From contig CAJOHP010000032.1 of assembly GCA_905234355.1 (NCBI GenBank), positions 1 through 10,301 on the forward strand: DNA of 10,301 nt. Reading direction: 5' to 3'. Made by a program: the position numbers and the translations under genes. This DNA is from an uncultured Prevotella sp. Its GTDB lineage: Bacteria; Bacteroidota; Bacteroidia; Bacteroidales; Bacteroidaceae. The notes below the pieces were generated by a model, which saw only the letters and a program-made list of their open reading frames with translations, had not been told where the DNA came from and made no database searches. Shown here piece after piece: positions 5,632-10,301 of this stretch; position 1 is the first letter of the stretch; every line of letters starts with the position of its first letter.

Positions 5632-7248
5632 TCAGATAAAAGGTTTAATGGCCTTCTCCAGTGGCGTGTCATAGCCGTAGACATCGGGCCACGTCTGCAT
5701 CTCATGGGTGTCGGGATTGGGATACTCCGTATAATATAATAGGTAGACGGGTACGCTTGGACTGACGTGGTGAGAATTGATGAGCCGCAGTCCTTTGGTG
5801 CCTTCCTCGCGGTCTCTGACCATGTCTTTACCTCTGTCGGTCTCAGGGGCCATATCGATGGACAGGCGTATCTTGTCGAGCGTCCAGTCGTCCACGCCGT
5901 CGAGCACGAAGCGTGCCAGTTCGAAGGGGTGCTCCAGACGGACACAGCCATGTGAGAGGAGCCGCTGGTCGCCATGAAAGGCGCCTCGGTTGGAGGTGTC
6001 GTGCAGGAAGACGTCGAAGTTATTGGGAAAACGGAAGATGAGTCTGCCCAAGGAGTTGCCGGCACCGCTCTCCTGTGCCACGCGATAAGCACCGCTGAGC
6101 AGCTGACTGGCAGTGACACTGGCAGCCGAGACGCGCTTGCCAGAGCTTCGGCTGGCAATGTAGTAGCGGTGGCTGGCAAAATAGCCCGGGTTGCCGGCAT
6201 GACGGGCGATGTCGTTGCGTATGATGCTCATGGGTATGTTCCATTCGGGGTTCACCTGCAGCAGATTGATGCGGCTGAGCAGTTGCGGGGTCTTGGACTT
6301 AGTCGCCCCGCACACCACGCGCATGTTGATGACCGAGTCGGGGCCTGCGGCCCAAAGCTGTCGGGCTGCCAGATTGACAAACACCGAGCGCTTGTCGGTA
6401 GCAGGGTTGTGGGGCATACGCCATCGGGCGCGCTCCATATTGACGAGCACGCGTCGGCGCGACTCGACAGTGGTGGTCCTGGCCAGCTGACGGCGGAGTT
6501 GATTGTAGACGGGGTTGGAGGGCTCCTGGTCGTGCAGGAGGCTTGTCAGCTCGCTGGGCGACAGTTGCCGGAGTCTTTGGGCGATGCTGTCGGCGTAGTG
6601 CTTTGGCAGGCGGTCTACCTGCACATCGAAGAGCCGTACATAGCTCAGCACACGGCCGGTGGAGTCGGTGCTGCGCGGTGTCAGCCGGTTGTAGACCTGT
6701 CGTGGGTCGGCAAATCCGTATCGCTGGCCGCCTGTATAGCGCAGGAAGGCTTTTGTGAGCAGGTACTCCAGCCGAGCCACACGCTTCAGCAGTGGCTCGG
6801 TGGTGTCCAGATGGCGGGCCTCGTCAAGGTCTGCGCGCATCTCTGGAAGGCGAAAGGCATGTGTGGAAAGGCCATGGGCAGGCAGCTGCCGTTCCAGATA
6901 GTCCAGCAGTGTGTCGGCCTTAGCATCGATGCCGGTACGGGTGACCCACAGCAAAGGCTGCCCTTCGCGATAGTAGCGGCGAGTAGCGGCATCGAAAGCA
7001 GTGGAGTCTCGGTCTGACTTAATGAGTTGCTCTAAACAGTCGCCGAAGTCGGTGATGTTTAGAGCATATTCGTCCTGCTGCCACTGTGAGAGCAGCTCGG
7101 TGGTAAGGGCATATCGTGCACTGACAGGCTTTTCGTCACATGAGGTCAGCAGCAGACAGGATGTCACGAAGCACGTCAAGAGCAGAAGGCTGAAGGTCAG
7201 CGCAGCGTGATTTTCCTGACGACCTTTCCTACCTTGAGAATGTAGCAA
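5632..7248 (-). CDS. YcbB-type L,D-transpeptidase, predicted lipoprotein
   Basis: This 538-residue enzyme forms 3-3 cross-links between peptidoglycan stem peptides, or attaches ligands to them, in the periplasm. A basic N-terminus (RKGR), a hydrophobic stretch at 17-34 and the lipobox LTSC (Cys37) predict a lipoprotein signal, with VTSC (Cys31) as a second candidate. The N-terminal half resembles the YcbB scaffold region, including NMERARWRMP (270-279). The YkuD catalytic domain begins near 287 and includes INLLQVNPEWNIPMSIIR (327-344), FHGDQ (His425) and the hallmark SHGCVR (432-437) with the nucleophile Cys435. No ATG exists near this position; the TTG at 7248 is the only start found that gives a charged n-region, and it overlaps the preceding gene by 52 nt. 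A CTG inside a CTGA overlap near 7200 is an alternative. Family is certain, the start is not. Confidence 0.9.
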   Translation of the reverse strand: MLHSQGRKGRQENHAALTFSLLLLTCFVTSCLLLTSCDEKPVSARYALTTELLSQWQQDEYALNITDFGDCLEQLIKSDRDSTAFDAATRRYYREGQPLLWVTRTGIDAKADTLLDYLERQLPAHGLSTHAFRLPEMRADLDEARHLDTTEPLLKRVARLEYLLTKAFLRYTGGQRYGFADPRQVYNRLTPRSTDSTGRVLSYVRLFDVQVDRLPKHYADSIAQRLRQLSPSELTSLLHDQEPSNPVYNQLRRQLARTTTVESRRRVLVNMERARWRMPHNPATDKRSVFVNLAARQLWAAGPDSVINMRVVCGATKSKTPQLLSRINLLQVNPEWNIPMSIIRNDIARHAGNPGYFASHRYYIASRSSGKRVSAASVTASQLLSGAYRVAQESGAGNSLGRLIFRFPNNFDVFLHDTSNRGAFHGDQRLLSHGCVRLEHPFELARFVLDGVDDWTLDKIRLSIDMAPETDRGKDMVRDREEGTKGLRLINSHHVSPSVPVYLLYYTEYPNPDTHEMQTWPDVYGYDTPLEKAIKPFI

Positions 7249-7511
7249 CCCTTGGGAAGATTTAGTTCTACGCGCTGAGCGGGTGTGTCTATCTTGATGC
7301 TGGCCACCTGTCTGCCAGTGAGCGAAACGACTTCAAGCACCATGCCCTGTGCGCCACTCACCTGCACGCTATTGCCGCTGACGGTGAGGGTCACCCCTTG
7401 CTCTGGCTCCATAAGCTCTGCCACGCCCATGACGCTGAACAGCATGGGTGATGCAGCATGCATAGCGAGCGCAGATAGCGCCATGACTACTATGATAAAT
7501 GATTTACGCAT
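7197..7511 (-). CDS. Short secreted protein consisting of signal peptide and T9SS sorting-like domain
   Basis: This 104-residue protein has an N-terminal signal peptide (MRKSFIIVVMALSALAMHAA) and a C-terminal part (VLEVVSLTGRQVASIKIDTP, then LNLPKGCYILKVGKVVRKI) that looks like a T9SS type A sorting domain: beta strands, G-[KR]-x-V turn, LPxGxYIxKV and a basic end. Only about 30 residues lie between, so there is hardly any cargo. It may be a tiny surface protein, a decoy or regulator of sorting, or the leftover tail of a larger lost gene. A longer frame starts at 7538, but that ATG lies inside the promoter described at 7536-7567; the ATG at 7511 (or 7517) lies about 20 nt behind the expected transcript start. 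The 3' end overlaps the transpeptidase gene. Confidence 0.75.
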   Translation of the reverse strand: MRKSFIIVVMALSALAMHAASPMLFSVMGVAELMEPEQGVTLTVSGNSVQVSGAQGMVLEVVSLTGRQVASIKIDTPAQRVELNLPKGCYILKVGKVVRKITLR

Positions 7512-7535
7512 AAGCATTACAATATATTGTTTTGG

Positions 7536-7567
7536 CAAAAGTACGAAAAAAAAGTCATTCGGCCAAA
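7536..7567 (-). promoter_or_regulatory. Bacteroidota consensus promoter for the T9SS-like and ldt-sigma gene set
   Basis: On the minus strand TTTG (7567-7564) is followed after 20 nt by TACTTTTG (7543-7536), a full match to the -33/-7 consensus TTTG, 19-21 nt, TAnnTTTG of the housekeeping sigma factor of Bacteroidota. The spacer is T-rich (eight T in a row). Transcription should begin near 7530, just ahead of the ATG at 7511. It is well placed to drive 7511-5632 and perhaps through to cotH. Confidence 0.75.
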
Positions 7568-7589
7568 CAATTTGTGTTTTTTTTGCCGT

Positions 7590-8504
7590 TTAGAGGTCGA
7601 AAACGTGCATTTCGCTGCTCAAACAGACGTTTTGGAAGTATTGTCGGGCTTCCCTGAGCAGCAACTGCTCGTCGTCGTACCTGGAGCTGTAGTGCCCCAG
7701 GATGAGCTGTCGGACGTCTGCCTGGGCGGCCACCTGTGCAGCCTGGGCAGCTGTGCTGTGGTAGTATTTCTCGGCCATGGCCTTATTGTCCTCGCCATAG
7801 GTGCTTTCGTGGTAGAGGGTGGTCACCCCGCTGAGCATGGCCGGCAGCGTGGGCATGTAGCGTGTGTCGGAGCAATAGGCATAGGCACGGGGTGCATCGG
7901 CAGCGACGACGAGACGCTCATGGGGCACGACGGTGCCATCGGGGCACACATAGTCCTGCCCGGCCTTGATATTGTTTATCTGCCACGTGGGCACACCGTA
8001 GAGGTCAATCATGTCACGACGTATGTGGGGCAACGTGGGCTTCTCGCGGAAGAGATAGCCACAGCAAGGCATGCGATGATCGAGCGGCAGGGTCTCTACG
8101 CTGAGTGAACGGTCGTCGTAGACCACCTTATGCTCTGTAGTGTCGACGGCATGGAAGACCACCTCATAGCCCAGGTCGTGGCAGAAGAGTGCCATCTGCC
8201 GCCTGAGCATATCCTCAAGGGCCACAGGGGCGTAGACATGGAGTGTGGCAGTGCGCCCCAACAGTCCCATAGTGCTGATCAGTCCTATCAGTCCGAAGCA
8301 GTGGTCGCCATGGATATGGGAGATAAACACATGGCCTATTTTGCTGAACGACAGTCCCGACCGTCTGATTTGCAGCTGTGCGCCCTCACCACAGTCTATC
8401 ATAAAGAGCTTGCCTCTGCATTCCACCACCTGCATGGAGGGGTAGTGACGCAGGGTGGGCAGGGCGCTGCCACAGCCTAAGACGTGCATGCGGAATGGTT
8501 GCAT
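7590..8504 (-). CDS. rnz: Ribonuclease Z, tRNA 3'-end processing
   Basis: At 304 residues this has the length of the short bacterial RNase Z, a zinc metallo-beta-lactamase-fold endonuclease that cuts precursor tRNAs behind the discriminator base in the cytoplasm. The metal ligands are visible: SHIHGDHCFG (62-71) with His63, His65, Asp67 and His68, then His143 in LDHRMPCCGY, Asp213 in CSDTRY, and His271 in ILGHYSSRY. HESTYG (232-237) and the late His249 are also family features. A protruding exosite arm that grips tRNA is suggested around 166-195 (PTWQINNIKAGQDYVCPDG). The start MQPFRMHVLGCGSALPT matches the usual first beta strand. It follows the lipoprotein gene by 26 nt and probably shares its transcript. 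Only the T-rich stretch before 7590 marks the end; no good terminator hairpin is seen. Confidence 0.96.
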   Translation of the reverse strand: MQPFRMHVLGCGSALPTLRHYPSMQVVECRGKLFMIDCGEGAQLQIRRSGLSFSKIGHVFISHIHGDHCFGLIGLISTMGLLGRTATLHVYAPVALEDMLRRQMALFCHDLGYEVVFHAVDTTEHKVVYDDRSLSVETLPLDHRMPCCGYLFREKPTLPHIRRDMIDLYGVPTWQINNIKAGQDYVCPDGTVVPHERLVVAADAPRAYAYCSDTRYMPTLPAMLSGVTTLYHESTYGEDNKAMAEKYYHSTAAQAAQVAAQADVRQLILGHYSSRYDDEQLLLREARQYFQNVCLSSEMHVFDL

Positions 8505-8530
8505 GGTGAGATGGTGTGACGGTTGGCCTA

Positions 8531-9202
8531 TTAGTAGAGGAAGGCGTCGCTGACGTCGTCTTCATCGGGACTGAACACCATGTCGTCTTCCGGGTTGTGG
8601 TGTGGCCGGTTATACTCGTAGAGGGTGGTGCCCTCTTGGTAGGCCAGCGAGTCAGGTCCCAGGAAGAGCAGGTCGTAGACCTCGGTCTCCTCGAAGTCAC
8701 CCTCTTCGTCGCGTGCCACGACGACCTCCAGCCGGCCGTTGTTCAGATGCCAGCTCTTGTATGCCAGCGTGGTCTCATTGATGCTCTCAGCCACGCCGCC
8801 GTCTTTCAGGCTGATGCCTACCTTTGAGCCCCCGTCGAGAGGATTGTCCATCACCCAGTCGCCCAGCAGCACGGAGATGTTCACCACCTGCCGGGCTGCT
8901 GTCGAGTCGCTGTTGAGGAGCACGGCCATGCGGTCGCCCACGCTGAAGTTGCCGAAGACCTTGTTTTGCTCGTTGGCCTCGTAGGTGTCCAGGCTCAGTG
9001 TGTCGCCATTGTCTGTGATGAGCTGCAAGCGGTTCATCGTCGACTCGGCGCCGCAGAGTCCATAGACGGTGGTGTCTCGTCGTGAGTGCTCGGTGTCGAG
9101 TTGCTCAAACGGCGTCTGAGTGCTCTTGCTCTTCATGCCGTCACACCCTGACACGAGGGTCATGCCCGCCAGGAGGATGCTGCAATAGAATAGTCGTTTC
9201 AT
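8531..9202 (-). CDS. Predicted lipocalin-like lipoprotein of unknown function
   Basis: This 223-residue protein starts MKRLFYCSILLAGMTLVSGC, a lipoprotein signal with lipobox VSGC and modified Cys20. After a polar linker a beta-rich part of about 45-105 follows (GLCGAESTMNRLQLITDNGD and onwards). Then comes a segment beginning LLGDWVMDNP (112-121), with GISLKDGGVAESINETTLAY (129-148), resembling the opening Gly-x-Trp strand of small lipocalin-like domains frequent in Bacteroidota lipoproteins. The end is rich in Asp and Glu (PDEDDVSDAFLY). No catalytic motif is seen. The frame extends upstream to a GTG at 9244, but the ATG at 9202 gives a standard signal and lies 38 nt behind mazG. The ligand, if any, is unknown, and the link to mazG and rnz may be only positional. 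Confidence 0.75.
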   Translation of the reverse strand: MKRLFYCSILLAGMTLVSGCDGMKSKSTQTPFEQLDTEHSRRDTTVYGLCGAESTMNRLQLITDNGDTLSLDTYEANEQNKVFGNFSVGDRMAVLLNSDSTAARQVVNISVLLGDWVMDNPLDGGSKVGISLKDGGVAESINETTLAYKSWHLNNGRLEVVVARDEEGDFEETEVYDLLFLGPDSLAYQEGTTLYEYNRPHHNPEDDMVFSPDEDDVSDAFLY

Positions 9203-9240
9203 CGGTATTATGTATGATTGTCGTTTCACTTTCTCTCTGT

Positions 9241-10137
9241 TCACTTTTCTGTACTTTCCTTTGCTTTGGCTTCTTGCCAGAGGGCTTCCATCTCGCCGAG
9301 GGTCATGTCTTGCATACGCCGGCCTTTCTTTATGGTCTGTTCTTCCACGTATCCGAAGCGCCTGATGAACTTGGCATTGGTCTTCTCCAGGGCATTGTCG
9401 GGATTGAGCTTATAGAGCCGTGCAGCGTTGATTACGGAGAAGAGGAAGTCGCCCAGCTCGCCCTCTTGCAGCTGGCGCAGCATAGCTTTATCGTCGTCGG
9501 TGGGTTCTGCCGGGAGAGGCTTGTCCAGTTCAGCCTGAAGCTCACCAAGCTCCTCTCGGACCTTGTCCCACACATCTTCTTTCTTCTCCCAGTCGAAGCC
9601 CACGTTGCGTGCTTTGTCCTGTATGCGATATGCTTTTATCACGCTGGGCAGTGCTCGCGGCACGCCCGAGAGTACGCTCTTGTTGCCGTCCTTCTCCTTC
9701 AGCTTGATTTGTTCCCAGTTCTGCAGTACCTCCTCCGATGTGGTGGCGCTGGCAAACTCCCGATTGTCCTCGTTCTCGCCATAGGGCAATGGCTTGGGCT
9801 CGGGCGCGCCTACCTGACTGGGATGGTAGATGTGGGGGTGACGGAAGATGAGTTTGTCGGCCTGGGTGTTGATGACGTCGGCAATGTCAAACAGTCCCTT
9901 CTCGGCACCAATCTTCGCGTAGAAGCAGACGTGCATGAGCACGTCGCCCAGCTCTTTCATTGTGTCGTGGCTATCGCCTCGTGCCAAGGCATCGCACAGC
10001 TCGTAAGTCTCTTCTATGGTGTTCGGACGCAGGCTCTCATTGGTCTGTTTCTTGTCCCAAGGGCACTTCTGGCGTAGCTGGTCGAGCACATCAAGCAGCC
10101 TTCCGAATGCCTTCATCTGTTCCTCTCTTGTATGCAT
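9241..10137 (-). CDS. mazG: Nucleoside triphosphate pyrophosphohydrolase MazG
   Basis: MazG hydrolyses nucleoside triphosphates to monophosphates and pyrophosphate, which cleans non-canonical nucleotides from the pool and in some bacteria limits ppGpp during starvation. Two MazG domains are present in this 298-residue form. The first has CPWDKKQTNESLRPNTIEET (25-44) with metal-binding ExxE at 43-46 and ExxD at 62-65 (KELGD). The second has REELGEL (194-200) with ExxE at 196-199 and GELGD (226-230). The linker holds an unusual proline-rich stretch of about 20 residues (APEPKPLPYGENEDN), longer than I recall in E. coli. The frame opens at an ATG at 10146, but the promoter predicts transcription starting at about 10149-10145, so the ATG at 10137 (MHTREEQMKAF) is preferred; it also matches the start of related proteins as I remember them. 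It is the first gene of a probable three-gene operon. Confidence 0.95.
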   Translation of the reverse strand: MHTREEQMKAFGRLLDVLDQLRQKCPWDKKQTNESLRPNTIEETYELCDALARGDSHDTMKELGDVLMHVCFYAKIGAEKGLFDIADVINTQADKLIFRHPHIYHPSQVGAPEPKPLPYGENEDNREFASATTSEEVLQNWEQIKLKEKDGNKSVLSGVPRALPSVIKAYRIQDKARNVGFDWEKKEDVWDKVREELGELQAELDKPLPAEPTDDDKAMLRQLQEGELGDFLFSVINAARLYKLNPDNALEKTNAKFIRRFGYVEEQTIKKGRRMQDMTLGEMEALWQEAKAKESTEK

Positions 10138-10153
10138 ACTGTTCATTTTGTGG

Positions 10154-10185
10154 CAAAGGTAAGCATTTTTCTTGTAACCACCAAA
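10154..10185 (-). promoter_or_regulatory. Bacteroidota consensus promoter of mazG
   Basis: The minus strand has TTTG (10185-10182), a 20-nt spacer and TACCTTTG (10161-10154), a complete match to the -33/-7 consensus with ideal spacing. The expected start of transcription at about 10149-10145 leaves only a very short leader before mazG. Confidence 0.78.
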
Positions 10186-10205
10186 ACTTCGGGCACTCTA
10201 TTTAG

Positions 10206-10226
10206 GTGGGTTCTATTAATTCCCAC
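10206..10226. other. Small hairpin upstream of the mazG promoter
   Basis: GTGGG (10206-10210) and CCCAC (10222-10226) form a five-pair stem around an AT-rich loop of 11 nt. No T-run follows on either strand, so it is a poor terminator. It could be an operator or chance. The remaining bases to 10301 show no gene. Confidence 0.25.
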
Positions 10227-10301
10227 GGTTTGTGTTGACATAGATGGGGTATTAACCTTTTGCCATCTTTCTGGCTCTTTTGCCTCCATTTTGTAAGTCT
10301 C

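Noticed and set aside
5974..7017. Plus-strand open frame of 347 codons opposite the L,D-transpeptidase gene
   Set aside because: The minus-strand protein has clear family motifs (SHGCVR, NPEWNIP) throughout this region. The antisense product has no recognisable domain and is explained by the base composition of the real gene.
9082..10077. Plus-strand open frame of 331 codons opposite mazG
   Set aside because: The minus strand encodes both MazG domains here; the antisense product shows only composition-driven hydrophobic runs.
10229..10264. Plus-strand promoter with TTTG at 10229 and a TTTTG box near 10260
   Set aside because: The second box does not match TAnnTTTG, and no plus-strand gene is visible before the window ends.

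Overview
The window looks like a chromosomal segment of a Bacteroidota member, most likely Prevotellaceae. The evidence is the Bacteroidota-type RF1 and PyrF sequences, type IX secretion (T9SS) C-terminal sorting domains, an ECF sigma factor followed by a small one-helix protein carrying an NPF-x-VPDGYF motif, almost no Shine-Dalgarno sequences, and two matches to the Bacteroidota promoter consensus (TTTG, 20 nt, TAnnTTTG). The species cannot be named from this sequence.

Right-pointing block (1-1470): the 3' end of prfA, a small membrane-protein gene overlapping it by 4 nt, and pyrF overlapping that gene by 32 nt. A strong intrinsic terminator is built across the pyrF stop codon. The PyrF protein appears to have lost about seven residues covering the first lysine of its active-site tetrad, so this copy may be inactive.

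Gene-free convergent gap (1471-2078): both neighbours point into it, so it promotes neither of them. It holds unexpected structure: 21-nt imperfect inverted repeats at 1561 and 2048 bounding about 490 nt, a hairpin with a GAGA loop, and directly after it five tandem 22-nt units whose central five bases switch from CCCCC (units 1-2) to GGGGG (units 3-5) while the flanks stay in register. A 14-nt direct repeat is also present (1663 and 2057). This is the most unusual part of the window.

Left-pointing block A (7567-2079): from a consensus promoter run a short secreted protein that is little more than a signal peptide and a T9SS sorting domain, a YcbB-type L,D-transpeptidase lipoprotein, an ECF sigma factor, its probable anti-sigma partner, a Spy-like periplasmic protein, and a secreted CotH-kinase/ricin-lectin/T9SS protein. 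Gaps are at most 53 nt, so this may be one envelope-stress and cell-surface operon.

Left-pointing block B (10185-7590): from a second consensus promoter run mazG (nucleotide pyrophosphohydrolase), a lipocalin-like lipoprotein and rnz (RNase Z), closely spaced and probably cotranscribed. The right edge (10186-10301) holds no gene that can be recognised.
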